Source: an uncultured Clostridia bacterium
Lineage (GTDB): Bacteria; Bacillota; Clostridia; UMGS1810
Assembly: GCA_934454585.1 (NCBI GenBank)
Contig: CAKSFP010000020.1
Coordinates: 1-50,800, forward strand
Length of the DNA stretch: 50,800 nucleotides
Reading direction: 5' to 3'
This document shows, piece after piece, positions 28,191 through 36,818 of the stretch. The notes beneath the pieces were generated by a model. That model was not told the origin of the DNA. It did not search any database and worked only from the letters and a program-made list of their open reading frames with translations. The position numbers and the translations under genes were made by a program. Each line of letters starts with the position of its first letter. The stretch's first letter is position 1.

Positions 28191-28235
28191 AATTCATCAC
28201 CTTTACATAAAATCAATAAATTCCGACCGAGTTTA

Positions 28236-29126
28236 TCATTCCTTCACTGCGCCGAGCGTAACACCCTTTACAAAATACTTCTGCAAGAACGGATACAGGC
28301 AGATAATCGGCACCGTGGTAACTATCATCATGGCAGCCTTGATGGATTCGCTTGCCGGCTGCTGCGTGGTCTTTTCGGACGCTCCCATCGCTGCGTCCAG
28401 AGCAGCCTGTCTCAGCGTCTCGTTTTGTTTCAATATGGACATCATGAGATACTGCAGCGAATAAAGAGTCCTATCGGTTATGTAATACAATGTGGTGGTA
28501 TACTCATTCCACTGTCCTACCGCCACCCAAAGTGCAACTGTGGCAAGCACCGGTTTTGACAGCGGTATGACAACTTTCATCATAATCGTGAGTTCGTTTG
28601 CGCCGTCAATGAGCGCCGCCTCCTCCAGACTCGCGGGGAGCTGCTGAATAAACGACCTCATGATAACCATGTTGTAAAACGAAAATGTATACGGGAGGAT
28701 ATACACCCAAAAATTATTTATAAGTCCGAGATGTCTGTACAGTATGTATGTGGGAACAACACCGGCACTCAGATACATTGTCACCGCATAAAGCTTAGTT
28801 ATAATCGCCCGTCCTTTGAGATTCTTTCTGCTGAGGGCATATGCCGCAGAGAATGTAACAAGCAGCGCCAGGGCTGTGTTGATGACGGTTTTCAGCACTG
28901 ACACCACCGCAGCGGTACCTACGCGCGGATTTGTAAGTATGGTGCCGAAATTCTGAAATGTGAGTTTTCTCGGCAGCAGATATATACCGCCGAGAGCCGT
29001 ATCCGCACTTTCGTTGAATGCGATGGCAAGCTGGTTAAGATAAGGATATATCATAACCACACCAAGCAGACACATAAATATTGTATTAAAAACAGTGAAA
29101 ACCTTGTAGCTTGTAGATTTTTTCAT
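28236..29126 (-). CDS. ABC sugar transporter permease, LplC/YtcP type
   Basis: 296 aa with six predicted membrane helices and the binding-protein-dependent permease EAA loop (EAALIDGANELTIMMKVVIP, ~185-204), which contacts the ATPase. The C-terminus QKYFVKGVTLGAVKE is typical of the LplC/YtcP carbohydrate subfamily. It pairs with the permease at 29145-30101 (18-nt gap) and the lipoprotein at 36819. No ATP-binding gene occurs in the window, as is usual for this subfamily, which shares an MsmK-like ATPase. AAGGA precedes the ATG. Confidence 0.92.
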   Translation of the reverse strand: MKKSTSYKVFTVFNTIFMCLLGVVMIYPYLNQLAIAFNESADTALGGIYLLPRKLTFQNFGTILTNPRVGTAAVVSVLKTVINTALALLVTFSAAYALSRKNLKGRAIITKLYAVTMYLSAGVVPTYILYRHLGLINNFWVYILPYTFSFYNMVIMRSFIQQLPASLEEAALIDGANELTIMMKVVIPLSKPVLATVALWVAVGQWNEYTTTLYYITDRTLYSLQYLMMSILKQNETLRQAALDAAMGASEKTTQQPASESIKAAMMIVTTVPIICLYPFLQKYFVKGVTLGAVKE

Positions 29127-29144
29127 AATTGCGTCCTTCCTTTC

Positions 29145-30101
29145 TTACCATATTGACTCGCCCGAGATTACCTTGGAAACTCGGTTTGCCAAAAATACTA
29201 TCACGAGTGAAACAACGCCCTGCATCAATCCGAAAGCGGTCGCCATGGAGTATTCGCCGCCTTGTATACCCTGCCGGTACACAAGAGTGTTTATAACCTC
29301 GGTATCTTTTTGTATAAAGGCGTTTTGCAGACCGTAGACCATTTCAAAATTCGATGTGACGAGCGAACCCAAGCCGAGTATCAAAACAAGAACCGCGGTT
29401 CCTTTTATGCAAGGCCATGTTATATTCGTAACCATTCTGAATCTGTTGCAGCCGTCAATCTCGGCAGCCTCATACAGCGAACCGTCAATTCCGGTTATGG
29501 CTGCAAGGTAGATAATCGTGCTCCAGCCTATGCCCTGCCACTGACCCACTCCAAACAAAATAGGGAGGAAATTCTTGCTGTCAAGCAGGATGTTCTTCTT
29601 CTCATATGTTTCGCCGATTAATGTTGCCAAAACACTGTTTACCGGCCCCTCTATTGCAAAGAGAGCATAAACAAACGAGCATATCGCCGCCCACGAAAGG
29701 AAGTGCGGAAAATAACTTACTGTCTGGATAACTCTCTTAAACGCCCTGTTGTGAATTTCGTTAAAAAGAATTGCCAGAATTATGGGCAGCGGAAATCCCA
29801 AAAACAGATTGACAGAACTGTAAACCACAGTGTTTTTTATCGCCTTTAAGAAATCCGGATAGGTAAGCACCTTTGCAAAATTTTGAAGCCCGACCCACGG
29901 ACTCCCCAGTATTCCCGAAAACGCATCGAAATCCTCAAATGCAATTACCAGTCCCAACAACGGCAGATAATTAAAAATTAAAACCATTATCAGCGACGGC
30001 AGCAAAATCAGATACATCATCAAATTGCGGTCGTGTTTTCCGCTTTTTTTGAGAGAAGCGGTTCCGTTTACTTGTTTGTTCCTATCTTTGAAAATTTTCA
30101 T
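29145..30101 (-). CDS. ABC sugar transporter permease, LplB type
   Basis: 318 aa with a charged cytoplasmic N-terminus and six membrane helices. The EAA loop reads EAAEIDGCNRFRMVTNITWP (~220-240). The features WVGLQNFAKVL and VSYFPHFLSW mark the LplB/YtcP-partner subfamily that imports oligosaccharides such as uronic-acid or rhamnogalacturonan fragments. First gene of the long operon. Its promoter (30135-30163) and upstream box (30164-30192) match two other promoters in the window, which suggests control by the adjacent YesMN-type system. Confidence 0.92.
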   Translation of the reverse strand: MKIFKDRNKQVNGTASLKKSGKHDRNLMMYLILLPSLIMVLIFNYLPLLGLVIAFEDFDAFSGILGSPWVGLQNFAKVLTYPDFLKAIKNTVVYSSVNLFLGFPLPIILAILFNEIHNRAFKRVIQTVSYFPHFLSWAAICSFVYALFAIEGPVNSVLATLIGETYEKKNILLDSKNFLPILFGVGQWQGIGWSTIIYLAAITGIDGSLYEAAEIDGCNRFRMVTNITWPCIKGTAVLVLILGLGSLVTSNFEMVYGLQNAFIQKDTEVINTLVYRQGIQGGEYSMATAFGLMQGVVSLVIVFLANRVSKVISGESIW

Positions 30102-30134
30102 TATTGCTTTCCTCCTCGTACATTACCTAATATA

Positions 30135-30192
30135 ATTCTACCATAAGCGATTTTGCATAGCAATTTAGAAATGTGGTTTTGTCATTTCAAAA
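30135..30192 (-). promoter_or_regulatory. Shared promoter + upstream box, copy at the permease operon
   Basis: On the minus strand: box AAATGACAAAACCACATTTC within 30164-30192, then -35 TTGCTA (30158-30163), 17-nt spacer and -10 TAGAAT (30135-30140). The box directly abuts the -35, as expected for an AraC-type activator. Sequence and spacing match the copies at 38696-38753 and 40866-40923. It starts the operon beginning at 30101. Confidence 0.8.
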
Positions 30193-30243
30193 TGCGCTCA
30201 TTACGGCGCTTTCGATGAAAAATAACGTACCGCAGTCCGCACG

Positions 30244-30293
30244 CAAAAAAATTCGGGGCAAACCGCCGAATAATACGGCGGTCTGCCCCGAAT
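30244..30293 (-). terminator. Strong terminator of the RR-HK operon
   Basis: An 18-bp GC-rich stem with one mismatch (30251-30268 with 30276-30293) and a 7-nt loop, followed on the minus strand by seven T (30250-30244). It ends kinase transcription 28 nt past its stop and insulates the next promoter. Confidence 0.93.
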
Positions 30294-30320
30294 CCAAAAC
30301 ATATATCGCAATATATAAAT

Positions 30321-31958
30321 TTACGATGTGCCGTTTTGATTGTCGTCTTTGCCGGCGCGGTTATCGAGTATAAAGGTTATCTTGGTGCCGTCGTCGGGTT
30401 TGCTTTCAATTTTTATAACGCTGTCCTTTCCGTAATGAAGCTTTATACGCAGCAGCGTGTTCCTTAAGCCGTAAGCTGCCGTATTGTCACTTTCGTAATT
30501 ACGGATTTTTTCAAGCTTATCTTTATCCATTCCGTAACCGTTGTCTTTGACAAACAGTATGATTTTGTCGCCGGCAAAGTGCCCGCTTATTAACACAACA
30601 CCGTTTTTCATACGGTTTATGCCGTGCAGCACGGCGTTTTCGACAAGCGGCTGAAAAATGTGCTGAATGGTGTGATATTGCAGGAGATTCTCGTCAAAAT
30701 CTACGGTATACTTGTACTCAACACCATGGATTATCGAGATAACACCGATATACTTTTTAGTAAGCTCAATCTCGTTAAAAAACCTGTAATCACTCTGATT
30801 TTTGTTTATGGACGCCCTGTAATAGTCCGCCAGGAGACTGATTTTGTCCGAAATGTCATATGCGGAGTATCTCATGCAGTCCCACTTAATAACGGACAGC
30901 GAATTGTAGAGCAAGTGCGGATTAATCTGTGCCTGGGCAAATTCAAGCTGAAGCTTGGTGTTCTCCGCCATCAGCTGTTCTTTTTCGCTGTGAAAAGAAT
31001 TTATCTCGCTGACAAGCAGACAAAGTTTATTGTACACAGAGTATAACTCATCATCCGCGTCCAACACCACTTCACTGTTTGGCTGCAAGTACAGTTTTTC
31101 GCCGCGGATATATTCTATAAGGCCATAGAATTTTTTTGTCAGTTCCGCGCTCGTCTTTGCCGACGAAAAGAACACAAACAGCAGAAACAACAGATATACG
31201 ACATATGTAACGCCGAAATCGACAAGATACTTCTTATATTTCACCGACTTGGGGATATATACATCCAGCGTCAGCCCGTTTTTCAAATCGGAGTTTATGA
31301 CATAGCAGCCGTCTCTTGCGGCTGCACCGTTCGTCAGGGCAATATCGGAACTTTCTATTCGGCAATTGGGATAATTCTCCGCATGGCAAACGAAGTTTTC
31401 CATATCTGATTTCGGGAGCGACAAGGCGATTATGACATCAAAACCGTTTCTTCTGTTTTTCAGGTTGAGGAACAGGGTTGAGCCGGATTCGGTGTTGCGC
31501 CAGTACATCTCATTCTGTTTCAGATTCAGCAGTATGCCGATTAAATCCTCATCAAGAGAATCTATGTACGCCGAGTAGTTTGTCTGATACATACTGTAAT
31601 TGTTGTGATATATCTTTATATCCACCTGCCGTGCATTATATGAGTTATAAAAATTAGCGCAGTACTTCTCTATCATATTGCACGCATCGAGCCTGGTCAT
31701 GTCGGTTTGAACAGATGAAAAAACGCTTTGCACGGTTCCGTCCGAAGCAATGTTGTTGCAAATCTTAACCAAATTGTCAAACTGAACATTCAGCTGATAA
31801 GCATTTTGAAATGTGTAATATCTCACCTGCGCATAGTATGTTTTCCATTCGCTGCAGGCGTAAACAAAACACGCAAAATTCATCAGCAAAAAAGACGGAA
31901 GCACCGCATAAAGTATGATTGCCCGTTTAACCTTGATTTTCAAACCTTGTTTTTTCAT
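30321..31958 (-). CDS. YesM-type sensor histidine kinase
   Basis: 545 aa membrane kinase. Membrane helix 1 at ~13-35, an extracytoplasmic sensor at ~36-244, helix 2 at ~245-266, a linker, then the HisKA_7TM/LytS-type motif AQINPHLLYNSLSVIKW with the phospho-accepting His348. The HATPase follows with N-box NAVLHGINR, G-box KDNGYGMD and a YGLRNTLLRIK box. Members sense extracellular glycans or binding-protein states. It is 6 nt behind the response-regulator gene and adjacent to the transporter genes, the standard YesMN context. The function assignment is firm; the ligand is unknown. Confidence 0.94.
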   Translation of the reverse strand: MKKQGLKIKVKRAIILYAVLPSFLLMNFACFVYACSEWKTYYAQVRYYTFQNAYQLNVQFDNLVKICNNIASDGTVQSVFSSVQTDMTRLDACNMIEKYCANFYNSYNARQVDIKIYHNNYSMYQTNYSAYIDSLDEDLIGILLNLKQNEMYWRNTESGSTLFLNLKNRRNGFDVIIALSLPKSDMENFVCHAENYPNCRIESSDIALTNGAAARDGCYVINSDLKNGLTLDVYIPKSVKYKKYLVDFGVTYVVYLLFLLFVFFSSAKTSAELTKKFYGLIEYIRGEKLYLQPNSEVVLDADDELYSVYNKLCLLVSEINSFHSEKEQLMAENTKLQLEFAQAQINPHLLYNSLSVIKWDCMRYSAYDISDKISLLADYYRASINKNQSDYRFFNEIELTKKYIGVISIIHGVEYKYTVDFDENLLQYHTIQHIFQPLVENAVLHGINRMKNGVVLISGHFAGDKIILFVKDNGYGMDKDKLEKIRNYESDNTAAYGLRNTLLRIKLHYGKDSVIKIESKPDDGTKITFILDNRAGKDDNQNGTS

Positions 31959-31964
31959 AACCGT

Positions 31965-33533
31965 TTATCCCTTTGCGTTAGTCTCACGATATTTTGAAGG
32001 ATTCATGCCTGTGTATTTTTTGAATGCTGTCGAAAAATACGAATTGCTGAAATAACCTACCCTTTCCGCAATTTCATTCACCGGCATATTGGTTGTGTTG
32101 AGCAGATGTCTTGCCTCGTTCATCCTCTTTTTAATCAAATAATCAAATATTGTCTGACCCTCTTTATCCTTAAAAATCTTTCGAGCGTAATTAAGGCTTA
32201 TTTTCTGCAAATGCACCGCCTGCTCAACGACATCAAAATTCGAGTAATTCCTGTCTATATAGGATTTTATCTCGTTGACGGTTGCAGTGGTTTTGTCGAT
32301 ATTGAGCTGATCGGACATGTAGTTTCGCACAAGCGACAAAATATTGAAAATCCACTGTTTAATGTTCTTTATCGTCTGGAACTTGGCAAGCTTGTCCCAA
32401 ACAAGTACATCGTCCTCGAATATGTCGTTAAACGACTTGTTTCGTTCAATAAGAAAAAGGTTAATAACGCATATTATAAGATAGCACAATGATTTGAGAT
32501 ACACTGTGTCCACAACCGCACTGTCAAAAAGATACTTTTGTTCAAAACTGTCTATATCCATCTCAAATGTGAGAACCGAATACACATCATCATATATCAT
32601 GGAAACCGACACAGGGTTGTTGCCGACCTGACTGTTAAGCATATCCGCGTCGATATAGATAATCTGATCGCGCATTTCAAAATAGTTGTTGTGTATAATA
32701 TTGAGCAAACTTTGAAATTGCTTAGGTAGCTCATCAAGACCGAAACTGTCGCGCGTAATGTAAACCAGCAGTGAACTGTCGTCAAATTTTTGCGACAGCA
32801 ATTCCTGCATTTTCTGAAAAACAATTCCGTCCTCGACCGGTATCTTTTCGTCAATTATGGCAACGACCTCGTCAAGCTCAAATTTTGTGCAGTAAGCCTT
32901 TGCAAGGTGCTTTTCAAGCAGTTCGCACAGGTACACCTGCCAGGAGTACATCGTGTCGAGCCGCTCCGGCTCCGACGACATAACTTTCAGAACACATATG
33001 TTGTATCGCGTATCCTCGCAAAAGTCAAAAAGACTGCGGTTCGCCCTGTCCTCCTCCGTGCCCTGCAAGAGTGAAATCAGATAATTCTCACGCAGAATAT
33101 CTTTGTTGTTCAGGAACTGTTCGTTAAGATATTCATACCGTTCTGTTTGCTCAAGCCTCTCGTCAAGCACCTTTACCGCGTTTTTTAACGCATTGTTCAG
33201 TTCCTCAATGTTAATCGGTTTGAGAAGATACGCAAGAGTATTGTTATTAACAGCCTTTTTTGCATACTCAAACGACGAAAAACAGCTCATATAAATAAAT
33301 ACCGTATTTGGGAGCCGCTCGCTTATTTTTTCCGCCATATCAATGCCGCTCCTCTGCGGCATCGATATATCGGTTATGACAATATGCGGCTTATATTTTA
33401 CCGCCGCCTCAAATCCCTCAAATCCGTTTGCAGCCGTCCCGACGACCTCGCATTTAAGTTCCGCCCACGGCACATATGTAACCAATCCGTTTACATCGTA
33501 TGTGCAGTCATCAACAATCAATACTTTATACAT
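31965..33533 (-). CDS. YesN-type AraC response regulator
   Basis: 522 aa. The receiver domain (1-~120) has the acidic pair DD (8-9), phospho-acceptor Asp55 in ITDISMPQ and the Lys of YLLKPI. A long central region of unclear fold follows (~125-410). The C-terminal AraC double helix-turn-helix (~420-522) contains VEQAVHLQKISLNYARKIF and VNEIAERVGYFSNSYFSTAF. It is predicted to bind the repeated box found at three promoters in this window. GAGGT precedes the ATG. The regulator comes first in its operon, before the kinase. Confidence 0.94.
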   Translation of the reverse strand: MYKVLIVDDCTYDVNGLVTYVPWAELKCEVVGTAANGFEGFEAAVKYKPHIVITDISMPQRSGIDMAEKISERLPNTVFIYMSCFSSFEYAKKAVNNNTLAYLLKPINIEELNNALKNAVKVLDERLEQTERYEYLNEQFLNNKDILRENYLISLLQGTEEDRANRSLFDFCEDTRYNICVLKVMSSEPERLDTMYSWQVYLCELLEKHLAKAYCTKFELDEVVAIIDEKIPVEDGIVFQKMQELLSQKFDDSSLLVYITRDSFGLDELPKQFQSLLNIIHNNYFEMRDQIIYIDADMLNSQVGNNPVSVSMIYDDVYSVLTFEMDIDSFEQKYLFDSAVVDTVYLKSLCYLIICVINLFLIERNKSFNDIFEDDVLVWDKLAKFQTIKNIKQWIFNILSLVRNYMSDQLNIDKTTATVNEIKSYIDRNYSNFDVVEQAVHLQKISLNYARKIFKDKEGQTIFDYLIKKRMNEARHLLNTTNMPVNEIAERVGYFSNSYFSTAFKKYTGMNPSKYRETNAKG

Positions 33534-33600
33534 TTGAATACCTCATTAAATATCACTCATTTGCGTTGCACCAATGACCTTTTTTGCTCGGACAAACATC

Positions 33601-33627
33601 GAGCGACTCAAGCAAATTGAGCCGCTC
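33601..33627. other. Leader hairpin of the RR-HK operon
   Basis: A 10-bp inverted repeat with one mismatch and a 7-nt loop (33601-33610 with 33618-33627) lies in the untranslated leader between the promoter and the regulator ATG. No U-run follows on the minus strand, so it is not a standard terminator; it could be a leader structure or operator. Confidence 0.45.
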
Positions 33628-33653
33628 TAAAGCACATAACCCGCGGTAATGCT

Positions 33654-33682
33654 ATTGTATCACAATGCACACCAAAATACAA
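33654..33682 (-). promoter_or_regulatory. RR-HK promoter (extended -10)
   Basis: On the minus strand: TTGTAT (33677-33682), 17-nt spacer, TACAAT (33654-33659) with TGA before the -10 (extended -10). It gives a leader of about 115 nt to the regulator ATG. The three-copy box is absent here, so the regulator pair is probably expressed constitutively at a low level. Confidence 0.6.
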
Positions 33683-33697
33683 TGTAAATTTTATCCC

Positions 33698-36600
33698 TTA
33701 CTGTGCAATATTCAATGTCCTCTCCTGCATGAGCGGTTTCGCATTAGCCGTTCCGTCCCACAAGAATACGCGAACATACTTTGTGCCTGCCGGTATCTCG
33801 CCGGATATATTGAGCACCTTCTCGCTGTCAAATGCATCGGATGTTACGGCGTCGTTCATCTTGCAGCTTATAAGCCCGTTATCGTTGTAGCAAGCCGACA
33901 GCACCGTATATGTCTTTTTCTCGCCCGTATAGTTTCTTATCGCAGCCGTCCAGTTGTAAATATCTTTGTCGCCGCTCGTCAGTTTCTCAGGCTCGTTTGA
34001 AGAAATCACCATGTCTGTTGCTGTTGAATCATCTGCAAGTCCGTAAACCTCAAGTTCTGTCACTTTGGTAGTAAAGCCTAAGCCGTATCCGCAGGTCACG
34101 CCGGCGCTCTTTTCAAACGAATCGGGAGTGTTAAACCCTCTTACCAAACGGAGATATCTGTAATTACCGCTTGCAAAAGACGCAAATGCAGTACCTGAAT
34201 CTACAACACCGATGTTAAAGTCGGTAAGCTTTTTGTAACTTGAATCGTCAGAGGAACCGTACAATGTAAAGCAGCCGGTAAAACTCGGACTGTCTATTTT
34301 CCAACCCATGTTTATGCTGTTGATTGTATAAAGTGCTCCGAGGTCTATATCATACTGTGCGCCGAGCTTGTTAGGGCCTACATTAACTTTGGCATCGGGT
34401 TTAGCCGCAAGCGACACCGAAGCATCATATCTGCCGTCAACCATTGAGTATACCGAACCTGCGTCAACAGAACTGCCTGCAATGCCAACTGCGGTAACGG
34501 AGCCTGATTTCAAGCCTGCCATGATGTTTTCCCAGTGCTGTCCGTCGGGAGCAGTTTCAAAATCATTTTTGCTATAAATCTTTACATCGGCAATTTGTAT
34601 ACCACCGACACTCGGTCGGGTAATTTTTATATAACGAACCAGTCTTTCGGAGAATTCTATCATTCCGGTATAAGTCAGTCCTGCTTCATCATCTGAGCCA
34701 CCGGTAAATTCGCCGATTTTTGCATACGCACTTTCATCATTTGCTGACGCAGCGTATACAGAATAATTTGCCAAAAGGTCTCCTCCTGCATCGTTATATC
34801 TTATTTTAATTCCCGATGCAAGCGTCGGATTTTCCAGCTTAAGAATAACATCTGCCGCATTTATTTCGCAGTACGAATCAACATTGCTGTCATATACTTT
34901 TGCGAGTTGGCTCGCATCTACACCTTCGGTAGAACTCGAAGCCGAAACAAATTTTGCGGAATCATCAAGTTCTTTATAGAATTCTATTTCATACAGTTTG
35001 ATTCCCGTTATTCCTGTAACATTCGCATCGTTTGCTATCAGTAAAAACTCCAAATCGGATTTCTTTTTAGTAGCATCACTAAGGTCTATTTCTGCGCAGC
35101 CTATTGCACCGTTTGTGTTTACAAACTCGGCTTTTTTATTCAGATTCAACGCACCATTATCACCGATGGTTTTATCAGTATGAAATGTATAGAGATTCAG
35201 ATAGTCGTTTGCTAAATTTGTTTCTCCGGTTTTCTCATACCAAATCTTTATTTTCTTAATTTCCGTTGTCGGAAAATTCTCAGAATAAAATCCGATACTC
35301 TTGAGAGGTGTTGTCGGTTCAAATGGGTCTGATACAATTTTACCGTCGATCAGCTTATTTCCGATGGCAGCGTTAAGAGACGCATTACTCATGTTCGTAC
35401 CGACAACCGGTCTGGAAAACGAGGCAATTTTAGTCAAATTCGACTCTACATCAGCCACAGACACATATGCCTTTACGGAAGCTATATTGTTATCGTTATT
35501 ATCTGTTACTGTTTCTTTACCTTCACTATTAGTACCAATCTCGGCAGTCTTTACGAGATAGTAGCGATATGCGCTCGAATCCAAAAGGAAGTACTGATCG
35601 TCAGTGGTGCTGTTCTTAATAGTTGTCCTGTTATCTTCGCCTCTGGTGTAACCGGGCAGCCAATCAATTCTGCAATCGAATGAACCGCGTTCAGAACCCG
35701 ATATCAGAATAAGCGAATCTGCCTTGCTTGCGTCCGCTGTTTTAAGTTTTACCGATATGCCCAACAAAGACACGGGTTCCTTCATGTCGATGACATACAT
35801 ACCCGATCTGCCGGTTTGCACAGCAAAATCTGACACTTCTTTTATGATACGCCCGTCGCAGTACGGGAACGGTGCTATATCGCCCGTTGTAAACGACAAA
35901 CTGTAATCGTCATCAAGCGCAACGCCGACCTTGGACTTAACCTCCTTGGACATAGTGAAAGTATAATTTGTGTTAGGTTTCAAGTCCTTGAGGTCAAATT
36001 TCAAAACCTTGTCATCACCGGAAAACGCCAATACAGGTGCGACAACCTCGTTTGTGTCGGATGTGAATTTTACATTATCCGCAGTTACGGTCGTTTTATC
36101 AACATCACCCGAAAATGTAATGCTAAGCGGCTGACCGCCGTTTATGTTTGTAACGCCTGTGTCGTTGTTTGCTATATTTGCGCCGTCAATCGAAAATTCT
36201 GCTTTTTTGTAAAATTCGATTTCGTACAAAGTTATAGATTTGTTCAGGCAAATCAGACTGACGCTTTTATCTCCATTGCTCTTTTTGAAGTTAATCACCG
36301 CATCTGCGCAAACAGTTTCATCACTGCTCACAGATGCATTGTCAAAATCAAAATCTTCAAGTTTACCACCGCTGTTCCAACGTTTGTCAACACGATTTTC
36401 ACCCTCTATACGGGCATAAAATGCTGTGTTGTGATCTTTTCTATAATAGACCCTTACCAAATCAACCTGATCTATTTTGTTAAAATCCGAAAACGCAGCT
36501 GAACCAAGCGCTGTGTGAGTAACATAAGTATCGTAATCACCGTCCGTAGCTTTAGACATATTTTCACGATCAACGCCGGTATCAGGACCATACACAGCTG

Positions 36601-36754
36601 AAATTATAAGCGGAAGTTTCTCATACAGTACGCCGTCTTTTTCGATTAAACCGTTATTCGTCTCGGAGCTTGCAGATACCGAAATTGAAAACATTCCGCA
36701 CAGCATAGATGCAATAATAGAAAGAGTAAGAAATACGGATAAACATTTTTTCAT
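33698..36754 (-). CDS. Large secreted discoidin/Ig-like protein
   Basis: 1018 aa. Signal peptide to about residue 28 (GMFSISVSA). Alternating modules follow: an N-terminal discoidin-like part, an SbsA-type Ig-like domain (~190-290; NDTGVTNINGG, DDDYSLSFTTG), several discoidin-like units (~300-900; the clearest LGALYTINSINMGW to RYLRLVRGFN and TELEVYGL), and a C-terminal beta domain (~930-1018) related to that of the 22035-24449 protein. No SLH, sortase or catalytic motif is visible. It is probably a released glycan-binding protein. AAAGGAG precedes the ATG at 36754. It lies in one unit with the solute-binding lipoprotein. Confidence 0.78.
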   Translation of the reverse strand: MKKCLSVFLTLSIIASMLCGMFSISVSASSETNNGLIEKDGVLYEKLPLIISAVYGPDTGVDRENMSKATDGDYDTYVTHTALGSAAFSDFNKIDQVDLVRVYYRKDHNTAFYARIEGENRVDKRWNSGGKLEDFDFDNASVSSDETVCADAVINFKKSNGDKSVSLICLNKSITLYEIEFYKKAEFSIDGANIANNDTGVTNINGGQPLSITFSGDVDKTTVTADNVKFTSDTNEVVAPVLAFSGDDKVLKFDLKDLKPNTNYTFTMSKEVKSKVGVALDDDYSLSFTTGDIAPFPYCDGRIIKEVSDFAVQTGRSGMYVIDMKEPVSLLGISVKLKTADASKADSLILISGSERGSFDCRIDWLPGYTRGEDNRTTIKNSTTDDQYFLLDSSAYRYYLVKTAEIGTNSEGKETVTDNNDNNIASVKAYVSVADVESNLTKIASFSRPVVGTNMSNASLNAAIGNKLIDGKIVSDPFEPTTPLKSIGFYSENFPTTEIKKIKIWYEKTGETNLANDYLNLYTFHTDKTIGDNGALNLNKKAEFVNTNGAIGCAEIDLSDATKKKSDLEFLLIANDANVTGITGIKLYEIEFYKELDDSAKFVSASSSTEGVDASQLAKVYDSNVDSYCEINAADVILKLENPTLASGIKIRYNDAGGDLLANYSVYAASANDESAYAKIGEFTGGSDDEAGLTYTGMIEFSERLVRYIKITRPSVGGIQIADVKIYSKNDFETAPDGQHWENIMAGLKSGSVTAVGIAGSSVDAGSVYSMVDGRYDASVSLAAKPDAKVNVGPNKLGAQYDIDLGALYTINSINMGWKIDSPSFTGCFTLYGSSDDSSYKKLTDFNIGVVDSGTAFASFASGNYRYLRLVRGFNTPDSFEKSAGVTCGYGLGFTTKVTELEVYGLADDSTATDMVISSNEPEKLTSGDKDIYNWTAAIRNYTGEKKTYTVLSACYNDNGLISCKMNDAVTSDAFDSEKVLNISGEIPAGTKYVRVFLWDGTANAKPLMQERTLNIAQ

Positions 36755-36818
36755 ATTACATATCTCCTTTATCAAATTAATTTATATAGGATAGCATACA
36801 AAACGCCGTATCCTCACT

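Noticed and set aside
33601..33627. Terminator of the 33698-36754 gene
   Set aside because: No U-run follows the stem on the minus strand, and it lies downstream of the RR-HK promoter, inside that operon's leader.
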